A DNA stretch of 64,000 nucleotides from positions 310,001 to 374,000 of the forward strand of contig CABYRQ010000001.1 of NCBI GenBank assembly GCA_902521485.1, given 5' to 3'. Shown in pieces: positions 28,845 to 38,542 of this stretch. A model generated the notes under the pieces. It ran no database searches, was not told the origin of the DNA, and saw only the letters and a list, made by a program, of their open reading frames with translations. How positions within the stretch are numbered: the stretch's first letter is position 1; every line of letters begins with the position of its first letter. A program made the position numbers and the translations under genes. This stretch comes from an uncultured Alphaproteobacteria bacterium (GTDB lineage: Bacteria; Pseudomonadota; Alphaproteobacteria; HIMB59).

Positions 28845-28980
28845 TAAACTAAAAGTACATTTTTATTTCGTTCAATCAAAATAGAAACTTATAAAGCAAA
28901 AATACTGAATTTATTGATTATTAATTGTTTTTCGTAATCTATTCCATTCTTCATCTAAAAAGGTATATTAGAAGTAATAT

Positions 28981-29166
28981 ATGACAATGGAAAACTCACA
29001 AACAATATCTTGTCCGAAGTGTGACTTATCTGTTTCTTCTATTTGTTCTAAGTGTAACAAAGAAGTAGAGGTATCTCAATTAGCTGATGGATGTGTAGTT
29101 CAAATCACAAAATGTGTTGAATGCACTAATACACCAGTTATTAAAGATATCTGCGCGGAAAATTAG
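28981..29166 (+). CDS. Small zinc-ribbon-like protein
   Basis: CPKC, CSKC, CVEC motifs in 61 aa. Confidence 0.55.
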   Translation: MTMENSQTISCPKCDLSVSSICSKCNKEVEVSQLADGCVVQITKCVECTNTPVIKDICAEN

Positions 29167-29258
29167 TCCTCATTTTTAACTGACACTAAACCTTTAATCA
29201 GTCTGTTAAGATCCAAAGATTACTATTAGACTAAAAAGTAGTATCGGAGATGTAATTA

Positions 29259-29450
29259 ATGAAAATATTAAAAATTTTGGATGATGCAGAATTAATTCTT
29301 GTGGACTTAGAGGTAAATTTGGGAAAAGAAGTAAGAAACGCCCCAACTTTATGTGTCAGGTATAAAGGTAAAATTATACCTTTAAACACTGCACATGATG
29401 GTCGACCTATTCTGATGAGAGAAGAAAACGCCATCCCAAGTGAAAATTAA
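29259..29450 (+). CDS. Unknown 63-aa protein
   Basis: ORF with GGAGAT-like SD upstream. Confidence 0.4.
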   Translation: MKILKILDDAELILVDLEVNLGKEVRNAPTLCVRYKGKIIPLNTAHDGRPILMREENAIPSEN

Positions 29451-29456
29451 AATTAT

Positions 29457-29543
29457 ATGTTCACTGGTACTCTTTGGGTAGATTTAACTATTTCGCTTAT
29501 ACTTTTAGCTACTTTTTTTATGTGGATAATGAGGGGGGATTAA
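29457..29543 (+). CDS. Candidate 28-aa single-TM microprotein
   Basis: MFTGTLWVDLTISLILLATFFMWIMRGD; not in ORF track because short. Confidence 0.35.
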   Translation: MFTGTLWVDLTISLILLATFFMWIMRGD

Positions 29544-29560
29544 ATAAAATTAACTCCTTA

Positions 29561-29848
29561 ATGGAAATATTAACCAACAAAGAGGAAGTAAGAGAAAAAC
29601 TCAAAAACAACCCCTTACAAGCTGCCCATTTACTCAGACTCAATGGATATGGTTCTATTAGTTACGAATGTGCCTGTGGTGAAACACATGATGCTAATGG
29701 TAAAGATGTAAGTTGTAAAGGATCTGCTAAACCTTTTAAAGCTCTTCTTAAATGTTCAAACAATTTTGTAACGATGATAAAAATTGAGGGCTTTTTTCGA
29801 AAAAAAGCTATCTCAGAGTATGGATTTAAAGCAAGCATAATGGATTAA
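29561..29848 (+). CDS. Unknown small Cys-containing protein
   Basis: Start trimmed from listed TTG to MEILTNKEEV; CACGETHD...C. Confidence 0.5.
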   Translation: MEILTNKEEVREKLKNNPLQAAHLLRLNGYGSISYECACGETHDANGKDVSCKGSAKPFKALLKCSNNFVTMIKIEGFFRKKAISEYGFKASIMD

Positions 29849-29851
29849 ATT

Positions 29852-30244
29852 ATGAGGTTTTTATTTATATTATTTTTTATTCCAACTTTATCTTTCGGCC
29901 AGAGTATAAAATTAGCTTGTCAAGAAACATCTCTTATTGATTACTCAAAAGTACAAATTATTGAATTTAAAAATGAAGATATAAATGAATTTGAATACTC
30001 ATTTGACCAAAACCTCTTTGTATTAAAGGAGAGATTTCAAGATTTACAATATGAGTATATGGGAGAAGATGACGTAAGTTATCATTTTAGAATTGAAACT
30101 GACTTCTCCTTTAACACCCTAATTCTATATAAAAAAATCCTTAGATATGAGAGAAACATATTTTATCCTGATAGTGTAAATTTGAAAAAAACTTATTACG
30201 GCGATTGCAATAAATCAGACAGTTTTTTTGCTGCTTTGAAATAG
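29852..30244 (+). CDS. Unknown secreted/periplasmic protein
   Basis: N-terminal signal peptide MRFLFILFFIPTLSFGQ. Confidence 0.6.
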   Translation: MRFLFILFFIPTLSFGQSIKLACQETSLIDYSKVQIIEFKNEDINEFEYSFDQNLFVLKERFQDLQYEYMGEDDVSYHFRIETDFSFNTLILYKKILRYERNIFYPDSVNLKKTYYGDCNKSDSFFAALK

Positions 30245-30332
30245 AATACAGAAAAATCACATTTTATTAATTTTTATTTAATACATTTTCACGAACTAGA
30301 CTTAAATACTATTTTTTGTATAGTTTTTCTAT

Positions 30333-30539
30333 ATGTCCGATGTTTATAGTTTAATGAAATATTTAACGCCCTATGAATTAGATCATATTAAGTTCTTGGC
30401 ACATAACGACGAGATACCATACCAAATAATAAATTCTCAATATAAAATAAATAAAAATGATGTAAAAAACTTGATGAGATTTATGTTAAATGACCAAGAC
30501 TATTTAAAATGGAAAAAAATTTATAATAAAACGCATTGA
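30333..30539 (+). CDS. DUF2805-like small protein
   Basis: LTPYELDHIKFLAHNDEIPYQIINSQYKINKNDVKNLMRFML..YLKWKK matches remembered DUF2805 pattern. Confidence 0.55.
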   Translation: MSDVYSLMKYLTPYELDHIKFLAHNDEIPYQIINSQYKINKNDVKNLMRFMLNDQDYLKWKKIYNKTH

Positions 30540-30574
30540 GGAACTTCCTAAATTTTATTATTTGCAATCTTTAT

Positions 30575-31555
30575 TTAATTTTTTAATCTCATTTCACTGA
30601 AATGCTGAGCTAATTTCTTACCAGATAACCAAGCATCTTGCATACTTGGACCTTCACACCAATCCCCAAAAGCATATAGACGCTGATCTATGGACTCAAT
30701 GAATCTTTTAGAATTTTGATCTCTTAGACTTTTCTTTGTATAAGAGTATCTCCATCTATGTGACTTCTTAAAAACAGCATCAGCTTTTGATTGAAAAGAC
30801 TTTTTCATTTGATTTACCACATAGTCCTCTAAAATATAATTTTCTATGTTGTAATACTCTTTTGTCCAATCAGCTCTCATATTTACAACCCAGCACTCTT
30901 CATTAAAAAATTCGTGTTTAAAATTTTGATTCATTAAGAAACTAATTTCAGGTGTTAAGTGATATCCAAATTGAAACGGAGCTCCCAATCTTTTATTAAA
31001 TGCAATCATGACCGTCCAAATGGAGTCAAACTCTATTTCAGGAATATCTCTATAATCTATAAATTGATCTAACAATTTTTTTGATTGTTCATAGGGCATG
31101 CTACAAAAAACATAATCATAAGGCCCAAATTTCTCATCTGCTGCGATTAAGAAATATTCATTATTATGGCTTTCAATGTTAGTTATCTGTTTTGAAAAAT
31201 GCGTAGGGTAGTGCAGTGATTTATGTATCTTTATAGGAATTGATTCATTTCCATCTTTACCAACAATGACCTCTTTATCTTCAATTGGAGAATTTTGTGA
31301 GATATTTGAGCAAAATTGACCTTTTAAAATTTTAATAGCATCAATTTTTTTTAAAAATTCATTTAAGCCAATAACACCATGATCTAATTTCAAATAGTGA
31401 GCACCATGATCAAAAGCATATTGCTCATGTTTTCTTGTGCTTATTCTTCCACCTGGTCTCCAGGATTTCTCAAAAAATGTAATATCAAGTGCAGGCAAGT
31501 GATATGCTAAAGAAAGCGCACTAAGCCCAGTTCCAATGACTGCAATTTTTTTCAA
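30575..31555 (-). CDS. FAD-dependent amine oxidase/renalase-like protein
   Basis: IAVIGTGLSALSLAYHL, FEKSWRPGGRIST, YAFGDWCEGPSMQDAWLSG. Confidence 0.85.
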   Translation of the reverse strand: MKKIAVIGTGLSALSLAYHLPALDITFFEKSWRPGGRISTRKHEQYAFDHGAHYLKLDHGVIGLNEFLKKIDAIKILKGQFCSNISQNSPIEDKEVIVGKDGNESIPIKIHKSLHYPTHFSKQITNIESHNNEYFLIAADEKFGPYDYVFCSMPYEQSKKLLDQFIDYRDIPEIEFDSIWTVMIAFNKRLGAPFQFGYHLTPEISFLMNQNFKHEFFNEECWVVNMRADWTKEYYNIENYILEDYVVNQMKKSFQSKADAVFKKSHRWRYSYTKKSLRDQNSKRFIESIDQRLYAFGDWCEGPSMQDAWLSGKKLAQHFSEMRLKN

Positions 31556-31560
31556 TTTTA

Positions 31561-31983
31561 TTACTTTTTTGTGCTTCTAGGTTTAATTTCATCAACATCT
31601 TCAATAGGACGAAGTATTGGGACATACCTAAGTCGAAGAATGATGACTGCAATCGCAACTAAGACTATTGCTCCTGCTTCGTAAAGAAGAAGCTCTGGGT
31701 TTGAGTCTTTACCTTGAAGTATAATAAGACGAGATAAAGCGGTAATAGCAATAAATAAGGGATATGTCATTCTAACACGATTGGAAACATAGTAGACTCG
31801 AACCATTCCAATAACCTCAACATAAATAAACAAGAGGAGTAGATCAGCTAACTCTACATACTGAACTTCTATCATTCTCATTATCTCAAACATAATGGCT
31901 GTAATAGTAGCTACTAATATTATTGCAATAACTGCTTTTTCAATAAACCCTACGAGATTTTCAACATCAGTCTTCATTACCAT
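31561..31983 (-). CDS. PsiE-family membrane protein
   Basis: Four-TM pattern with LLLLFIYVEVIGMVRVYYVSNRVRMTYPLFIAITALSRLII. Confidence 0.75.
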   Translation of the reverse strand: MVMKTDVENLVGFIEKAVIAIILVATITAIMFEIMRMIEVQYVELADLLLLFIYVEVIGMVRVYYVSNRVRMTYPLFIAITALSRLIILQGKDSNPELLLYEAGAIVLVAIAVIILRLRYVPILRPIEDVDEIKPRSTKK

Positions 31984-32654
31984 TCAACCATATCAATTTG
32001 TTTTGATTTTAGAAAGGTATTTGTCTTAGAAAAAGGCTTACTCCCAAAAAAACCGCGGTGAGCCGATAATGGGGAAGGGTGCGGTGCTGATAAAATAAGA
32101 TGTTTATTCGAATCAATTATCTCTTTCTTTGATTGAGCAAATGAACCCCATAATATGAAAACAATATTTTCTAATTCATTACTGACAACTGAGATAACTT
32201 TGTCTGTAAAAATATCCCAACCAAATTTTTGATGTGAGAGAGGTTTTGATTTTTCTACTGTAAGAGTTGTGTTTAAAAGAAATACTCCCTGCTTAGCCCA
32301 CTTATCTAAATTACCATTGTTGTAATTCACCTCTTTTTTTAAGTCATCTTGAAGTTCTTTATAAATATTTAAGAGTGAGGGCGGTGGTTTTATATTTTCT
32401 GGTACAGAAAAACTGAGCCCATGAGCTTGGCCAGGTCCATGGTAGGGATCTTGACCTAATATCACTACCTTCACCTTGTCTAAAGGAGTTAAATTAAATG
32501 CATTAAAAATTTGTTTTCCTGGAGGATAAAAAATAATTTTATTTTTTTTTAATTCTAAAAGCTTGCTTTTAAGTTTAATCATATAATCTTGATTAAATTC
32601 CTCTTTTAAATGTTTAAGCCAAGTATCAGGAAGTTGAATGGTAGATTTTTCCAT
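31977..32654 (-). CDS. ung: Uracil-DNA glycosylase
   Basis: VVILGQDPYHGPGQAHGLSFSV, LLNTTLTVE, SAPHPSPLSAHRGFFGSKPFS. Confidence 0.97.
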   Translation of the reverse strand: MEKSTIQLPDTWLKHLKEEFNQDYMIKLKSKLLELKKNKIIFYPPGKQIFNAFNLTPLDKVKVVILGQDPYHGPGQAHGLSFSVPENIKPPPSLLNIYKELQDDLKKEVNYNNGNLDKWAKQGVFLLNTTLTVEKSKPLSHQKFGWDIFTDKVISVVSNELENIVFILWGSFAQSKKEIIDSNKHLILSAPHPSPLSAHRGFFGSKPFSKTNTFLKSKQIDMVEW

Positions 32655-32665
32655 TCAGATTTTAG

Positions 32666-32911
32666 TTAATTTAAAGTTGCGTCTTTACTTCTGCCGTATT
32701 TTTCAAGCTTGTAAATAATCTTTTCCTTAAGTTCATGATTTTCTTCTAAAGCCATGACTAAGGCTTGTGTATAGAAAAAACATGCTGCTTCAATATCAGC
32801 TTTATCTTCGAAGTAATTTGCTGCTTCATAGTAAAGAGAGCATACTTTATCCATTTGCTTTTTTTGAAAAGCATCAGCAATATCGCTATCTAATTGAAAA
32901 GTGTCTTTCAT
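32666..32911 (-). CDS. Small helical protein, unknown
   Basis: Start trimmed to MKDTFQLDSDIADAF; short alpha-helical repeat-like. Confidence 0.5.
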   Translation of the reverse strand: MKDTFQLDSDIADAFQKKQMDKVCSLYYEAANYFEDKADIEAACFFYTQALVMALEENHELKEKIIYKLEKYGRSKDATLN

Positions 32912-32964
32912 AAGTATTCTGAAACTAGCACATTTCATTAAAACACCAAGATTAAAATAATTTT

Positions 32965-33726
32965 CTAGAAATTATCCTTAGCAGAGCGCATTTTAGCAAA
33001 TACCTCTGTTGCATCTTGCGTGTCAAAAAATTTCATAAATTGATCTGTGTCACATCTCAAAAATGGATTACAGAGCAATTGGTCTGAGAGAGTTGTTGGA
33101 ATTGTTGGTCGATGCTCTTTTTCTTGGTGTGAGGCCCATTTATAATATTCGTTTAGCCTTTCATTATCAGGGTCTATGTTTAGGGCAAATTTTAAATTAG
33201 CCATCGTATATTCATGTCCACAATATACTTTTGTATCTTCAGGTAATTGTTTTAACTTAGACAAACTGTTCCAAAAAACTTCAGGATTTCCCTCAAACAT
33301 TCTTCCACACCCCATGCTAAATAGAGTATCCCCAGAAAATAAAATATTATGTTTAAGCATAAAATAATTTATGTGTTGAAGCGTGTGTCCAGGAGTATGT
33401 ATGACTTTATATTCATTTCCATGTATTTCAAAAATTTCCTGATCTTCAACTTCTTTATCTGGTTTTGGTATTTTAGAGTCATTTTTGTACCCTATGACTA
33501 AAGATTTAAATCTTGATTTAATTTCATTAACAGCACAAATGTGATCATCGTGATGATGTGTAATGATTATGTGAGAAGCACTGCAATCATTTAGTTCAAG
33601 TATCTTCAGACACATATCTAGATCTGAGGGATCAACTAACACTCCTTTTGTTTCATGAGGATTTTTAATTAAATATCCATAGTTATCATCTAATTGGGGA
33701 AACAAATACACATTAGGTTTTTGCAT
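32965..33726 (-). CDS. gloB: Hydroxyacylglutathione hydrolase (glyoxalase II)
   Basis: THHHDDH, HTPGHT, FSGDTLFSMGCGRMFEG, YCGHEYT. Confidence 0.95.
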   Translation of the reverse strand: MQKPNVYLFPQLDDNYGYLIKNPHETKGVLVDPSDLDMCLKILELNDCSASHIIITHHHDDHICAVNEIKSRFKSLVIGYKNDSKIPKPDKEVEDQEIFEIHGNEYKVIHTPGHTLQHINYFMLKHNILFSGDTLFSMGCGRMFEGNPEVFWNSLSKLKQLPEDTKVYCGHEYTMANLKFALNIDPDNERLNEYYKWASHQEKEHRPTIPTTLSDQLLCNPFLRCDTDQFMKFFDTQDATEVFAKMRSAKDNF

Positions 33727-33766
33727 AAGAAATAGAATGTTATGTAAATCTCGTTAAAATACAACT

Positions 33767-34474
33767 ATGGATATCAACGCATCCGATATTTATAGTTTTT
33801 ATAATTCAAGGCTTGGCACTATTGTTAAACGCAACATACGTCATCAATTAAACACCCATTTAAATTCTGTAAACGATAGTGTTATTTGTGGATATGGTTA
33901 TACAAACCCTTTTCTTTCTTTTCTCAGTAAGCAAAATAAAAATTTACAAATATCCTCTATGCAGCCAGAATTTTTGGATGGTAATGTCAAAGAGAAATAC
34001 GATTTCGAACACCAAATAATACATGAATATTTCTTGCCTTTGGATCCAAGTTCTGTAGATGTAGTAATATCCACTCATTTACTTGAGTTCGTTGATAAGC
34101 CCCAGAGTAGTATTGAAGAAATATGGAGAATACTTAAGCCAAACGGGTTATTTTTATCAATTATTCCCAGGAGGTCAGGTATATGGACTCGGTATGATAA
34201 CAATCCTTTTGGGTTTGGTAGATCTTACTCAAACAAGCAATTTAAATCACTAATACAAGACTTTTTGGTTCTTGATTATAGAAAAACATTTTTACACTTT
34301 CCTCCATGGAGTCATTATTTAAATTACAAATCACACCGAACAATTGAAAAAATAGGTAAATTATTTTTTCCTTATATGGGAGGACTAATGATTTGCGTAT
34401 GTAAAAAGATTGTTTACGCAAAGAGTTCAAAAAAACAAAAAAAAATACCTATTAAAAATTTTGTGCCAACTTAA
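33767..34474 (+). CDS. SAM-dependent methyltransferase (class I)
   Basis: VDVVISTHLLEFVDKPQSSIEEIWRILKPNGLFLSIIP. Confidence 0.8.
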   Translation: MDINASDIYSFYNSRLGTIVKRNIRHQLNTHLNSVNDSVICGYGYTNPFLSFLSKQNKNLQISSMQPEFLDGNVKEKYDFEHQIIHEYFLPLDPSSVDVVISTHLLEFVDKPQSSIEEIWRILKPNGLFLSIIPRRSGIWTRYDNNPFGFGRSYSNKQFKSLIQDFLVLDYRKTFLHFPPWSHYLNYKSHRTIEKIGKLFFPYMGGLMICVCKKIVYAKSSKKQKKIPIKNFVPT

Positions 34475-34514
34475 TATTAATTTATATTGAGATTTTAAAA
34501 TATAGGATAAATTT

Positions 34515-35267
34515 TTGTTAGATATTAGTTATTACTTAATAGTTTCTTTTTCTATTCTTTTATTTGCAATTTCAAAATCGGGTTTTTCCGGGGGTGGATT
34601 GGCTTTAATTTCAGTAACCCTATTATCCATAACTTATGGTCCTTTAACTGCAATAGCTATATTAATGCCAATGTTAATTGTATGTGATGTAATTGCTTTG
34701 TTTTTAAATAGAAAACATTTTGAATATAAAATTTTATGGTCAATTGCACCATATTCTTTATTAGGGGTTATTATTGGAACAATCTTGTTTAAATTTATCA
34801 ATTTATCAATGATAAGTATTTTTATTGGATTAATCTCCTTACTATATGTTTTGCTAAATTACTTAATCGCAGACAACAAAAATTTAAAAAAAATACCCTT
34901 TTATGGAAGTAAATCTTTTTGGGGAGCTCTAGCAGGGTTTACTAGTTTTGTACTCCACTCTGGAGGATTGCCATTAAATATATATTTTATGTCAATTTAT
35001 AATAAAAAAGTGCAGTTTGTTGCAGGCGTAGTTTTTTCTATTGCTTTAATAAATTTATTTAAACTAATCCCATATTTCTATTTGGAAATATTAAACTTTG
35101 AGAAGTTATATAATTATCTAATTTTTTCACCAATTGCAGTAATAGGAGTAATTTTAGGACACTGGATGAATAGTAAGCTTTCAGATAATTCTTTTTTTAC
35201 AATTATTAATATTTTTGTTGTGATAGGCTCGCTTCGATTAATTTATTTGGGTTTAGTCGGTTTATAA
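34515..35267 (+). CDS. TauE/SafE-family sulfite exporter-like permease
   Basis: SKSGFSGGGLALISVTLLS...PLTAIAILMPMLIVCD pattern; TTG start. Confidence 0.85.
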   Translation: MLDISYYLIVSFSILLFAISKSGFSGGGLALISVTLLSITYGPLTAIAILMPMLIVCDVIALFLNRKHFEYKILWSIAPYSLLGVIIGTILFKFINLSMISIFIGLISLLYVLLNYLIADNKNLKKIPFYGSKSFWGALAGFTSFVLHSGGLPLNIYFMSIYNKKVQFVAGVVFSIALINLFKLIPYFYLEILNFEKLYNYLIFSPIAVIGVILGHWMNSKLSDNSFFTIINIFVVIGSLRLIYLGLVGL

Positions 35268-35618
35268 TATCTTTTCTAAAATATTGATTAATTCAAATTC
35301 ATTTTTAAATTCATTCATTTGTTTCTTATCTATCAATAATTTGTACTTACCTTCTTTTTCTTCAAGACATATAGGCAAGTCATCTTTGTAATTTAAAAGA
35401 TTAAATTCTTCCAATTCTTCAGAATGTAAAAACTTATAATTATGCGGTGAGGTCTCTATGAATTTTTTCCACGCCTCGCGCATTTTCAGATCGTGAGTAA
35501 TTTTACATAAATTGCAATCATAGGTGCTCGGGGAGGCATATTTATGGACTGTATCAAGAATATAGTTCCATTTTCCACCTTTGGCGTTATAGACAAAAAT
35601 TATATTTTTACTGTTCAT
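35262..35618 (-). CDS. Unknown 118-aa protein overlapping metW
   Basis: Start trimmed to [19 protein letters not shown] motif. Confidence 0.6.
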   Translation of the reverse strand: MNSKNIIFVYNAKGGKWNYILDTVHKYASPSTYDCNLCKITHDLKMREAWKKFIETSPHNYKFLHSEELEEFNLLNYKDDLPICLEEKEGKYKLLIDKKQMNEFKNEFELINILEKIL

Positions 35619-36204
35619 TAGTAATATGGAAGAGAACTTCTTTACAAAACAAATTTGAAGGAATCTTGCCGTTTTCAAATTTCTTTTGAGAAAGGACATC
35701 AAATGTTGAAATTATTTTTAGATCCAGATCTGTTGCTAATTTTTTAAAATCTTTGATGCTACATGGGTGAATATAATCAGTATTATACCAGTGATCACTG
35801 TTTGCTTTTTTTAAAAGTGAGTCAAAACTTCCTGTTAAAAGAAAATTTGAAATTTTACTCAGACGTGCCGAATTATTAAAACTCACAATTATATTTTTAC
35901 TTACTTTTTTGAGGGTGTTTAATAATTGGTCTGGTTCTTGAACTGCCTGAATTGTCTGAGTCAAAAGACAATAATCGAATTGATTAAATGGAAAATCTTC
36001 AACTATTAAATTTATATCACCGTGTATTACATCTAGTCCTTTTTCCAAACATTTAATTACTTTTTCTTGATTTAATTCCACACCTTGAGCACTTATTCCT
36101 TTATTTTCTAAGTAAGTGATTAGCTCTCCATCAGAACAACCAATATCCAACACCTTTGAGTTTTCTGGAATTAAATTTAAAATGATCTCATAGTCTTTTC
36201 TCAT
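35608..36204 (-). CDS. metW: Methionine biosynthesis protein MetW
   Basis: [18 protein letters not shown]; directly after metX. Confidence 0.92.
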   Translation of the reverse strand: MRKDYEIILNLIPENSKVLDIGCSDGELITYLENKGISAQGVELNQEKVIKCLEKGLDVIHGDINLIVEDFPFNQFDYCLLTQTIQAVQEPDQLLNTLKKVSKNIIVSFNNSARLSKISNFLLTGSFDSLLKKANSDHWYNTDYIHPCSIKDFKKLATDLDLKIISTFDVLSQKKFENGKIPSNLFCKEVLFHITNEQ

Positions 36205-37322
36205 TTTATTCCCTTTAAAAATCCCTGAGCAACCTTAAAAAATTGTGGCTCATCTAATAAAAAACTATCATGACCTCTATCTGATACGACTTCAGCAAAA
36301 CTAACATTGGACCCAATAGAATTTAGTAAAGATACTATCTCTCTTGACTCTTTTGTTGGAAATAGCCAATCACTGGTAAATGATAAAACTAGAAATCGGA
36401 TCGAATTCTCAATTATAGTTTTTTTATTTGCAATAATTTCATCTTTCACGTCAAAATAATCCATTGCTCGAGTCATATATAGATAGCTATTAGCATCAAA
36501 TCGATCAACAAAAGATCTACCTTGATAACGAAGATAACTTTCGACCTGAAAGTCTATTCCAAAGCCAAAAGATAAATCATTTTTTTCTTGTAAATTTCGA
36601 CCAAATTTATTTTGAAAAGCTCTCTCAGATAAGTAAGTAATATGAGCTATCATTCTTGCAACAGAGAGACCATTCTCAGGTTTTTCATTACTCTCCAAAT
36701 ATCTTCCATTTTGCCAATTAGGATCCAACATAATGGATTGCCTTCCTGCCTCGTCAAATGCAATATTTTGGGCAGAGTGTTTCAATGAACCTGCTATACT
36801 CATAATAGATCTTACACTCTCTGGATAAGTAGCAGCCCATTGTAGAACTTGCATCGCACCCATTGAACCACCAGCTACAGAAAGCAATTTGGATATTCCA
36901 AGTTCATCAACAAGTATTTTTTGTACTCTCACCATATCTCTAATCGTTATGGTGGGAAAATCTAAACCATATATTTTTGAGGTATCAGGATTAGTATCAT
37001 TAGGACCTGTCGTTCCAACACAGCCCCCAAGAACATTCGAGCAGATAACAAAGTATTTATTCGTATCAATAGGCTTATCGGGTCCAATCATTAATTCCCA
37101 CCAACCATTTTTTTTAGTTATAGGATTTTCCTCTGCAGGGAATTGATCACCAGTTAATGCATGACAAACCAAAATTGCATTATTTTTTTGAGCATTAAGA
37201 CTTCCATATGTTTGATAAGCGATTTGAAAATTCTTAATTTTTTTACCAGAGTCCAATGGTAGCTCTTCTTGGCATTTCAGTAAGAAACCTGGATATTCAG
37301 TATTTGCAATTATTTCTCTCAT
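36201..37322 (-). CDS. metX: Homoserine O-acetyltransferase/succinyltransferase
   Basis: [42 protein letters not shown]. Confidence 0.95.
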   Translation of the reverse strand: MREIIANTEYPGFLLKCQEELPLDSGKKIKNFQIAYQTYGSLNAQKNNAILVCHALTGDQFPAEENPITKKNGWWELMIGPDKPIDTNKYFVICSNVLGGCVGTTGPNDTNPDTSKIYGLDFPTITIRDMVRVQKILVDELGISKLLSVAGGSMGAMQVLQWAATYPESVRSIMSIAGSLKHSAQNIAFDEAGRQSIMLDPNWQNGRYLESNEKPENGLSVARMIAHITYLSERAFQNKFGRNLQEKNDLSFGFGIDFQVESYLRYQGRSFVDRFDANSYLYMTRAMDYFDVKDEIIANKKTIIENSIRFLVLSFTSDWLFPTKESREIVSLLNSIGSNVSFAEVVSDRGHDSFLLDEPQFFKVAQGFLKGIK

Positions 37323-37354
37323 TTTTAAACCTGTTCAAAAGATAACTGCGGGAG

Positions 37355-37405
37355 ATACGCTTTAGCTGTTTTACACCCGCAAGCTGCTATCAAATCGGTG
37401 AAACT
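37355..37405 (-). ncRNA. SAM-II-like riboswitch upstream of metX
   Basis: - strand: UUUCACCGAUUUGAUAGCAGCUUGCGGGUGUAAAACAGCUAAAGCG; P1 CACC/GGUG and conserved GAUUUG, GCUUGC, AGCUAAA. Confidence 0.85.
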
Positions 37406-37486
37406 GGAATTTAAGGCTTTTTGGATTAATTTTCAATATAAAATGATGATATTTTCTTTATATAGTTTATTTATTATCAAAAAATT

Positions 37487-38542
37487 ATGAAAAATAGCCA
37501 ACCAAAAAATACCTACAAGGGTGGAGCAGAAGTATTTAAAGGGTATGTAAGGCTTTCATCAAATGAGAACAACTATGGCCCAGCTAAATCTGTGAAGTCA
37601 TTAATAAAAAAAAATATTAAATTTTCAAATATCTATCCTGAGCTTGATGGAGAGAGTTTAATTAATCAAATTGCTAAAACTTATAAAATAAATAATAAAC
37701 AAATTATATTAGGCGCAGGCTCAGATGAAGTTCTCCAAATGATATATAATACTTTTTCAAAACCCAATGATGAAGTCGTTTTTACTAAATATGCTTTTGC
37801 TATGTATTCAATCTATGCAAAACACTTTAGATGCAAAGTAAAAAAATATGATGATAAAGAGTTTCAATTTAAATTAGAAAATTTAAGTAAAATTATAAGT
37901 TCAAAAACAAAAATTGTTTTTTTAGCTAACCCCAATAATCCTACTGGGTCTATTTTTTACAAAAATGAATTAATAAAATTTTTAAATAAAGTAAGTAAAA
38001 AAACAATTATTGTTTTAGACTCAGCATACTGTGAATACATTAGAGATAAAAAATATGATGATGGAATGCAATTAGTTAAAAAATATTCTAATTTAATTAT
38101 AACAAGGTCTTTTTCAAAAATATTTGCTCTAGGCGGCCTAAGGGTAGGTTGGGGATATGCTAATTCAAAGCTTATTTCTCAACTCTATCAATATAAAAAG
38201 CCATTTAATGTATCAAGATTGTCATGCATTGCAGCCCAAGAGTCTTTGAAAAATAAAAAATGGATTAATGAATCTGTAAAAAATAATTTTGTAAACAAAT
38301 CTCTTACTTGCAGAGGTCTAAATAACAAATTATTTGAAACCATTGATACTCAGGCCAATTTTATCCTTTTAAAGTTTAAAAGTTCATCAATAACTCAAAA
38401 ATTTGTTGATTTTTTACACTCCAATAAAATTACAGTCAGATCATTGTCATCATATGGATTACATAATTTTGTTAGGATGACCATTGGAACAAAAAGTGAC
38501 ATGAAAAAGGCAGTAAAAACAGCCAATAAATTTAATGTTTAA
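37487..38542 (+). CDS. hisC: HisC-like aminotransferase (histidinol-phosphate/aromatic)
   Basis: LSSNENNYGP, GAGSDEVLQMI, LANPNNPTGS, TRSFSKIFALGGLRVGW. Confidence 0.9.
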   Translation: MKNSQPKNTYKGGAEVFKGYVRLSSNENNYGPAKSVKSLIKKNIKFSNIYPELDGESLINQIAKTYKINNKQIILGAGSDEVLQMIYNTFSKPNDEVVFTKYAFAMYSIYAKHFRCKVKKYDDKEFQFKLENLSKIISSKTKIVFLANPNNPTGSIFYKNELIKFLNKVSKKTIIVLDSAYCEYIRDKKYDDGMQLVKKYSNLIITRSFSKIFALGGLRVGWGYANSKLISQLYQYKKPFNVSRLSCIAAQESLKNKKWINESVKNNFVNKSLTCRGLNNKLFETIDTQANFILLKFKSSSITQKFVDFLHSNKITVRSLSSYGLHNFVRMTIGTKSDMKKAVKTANKFNV

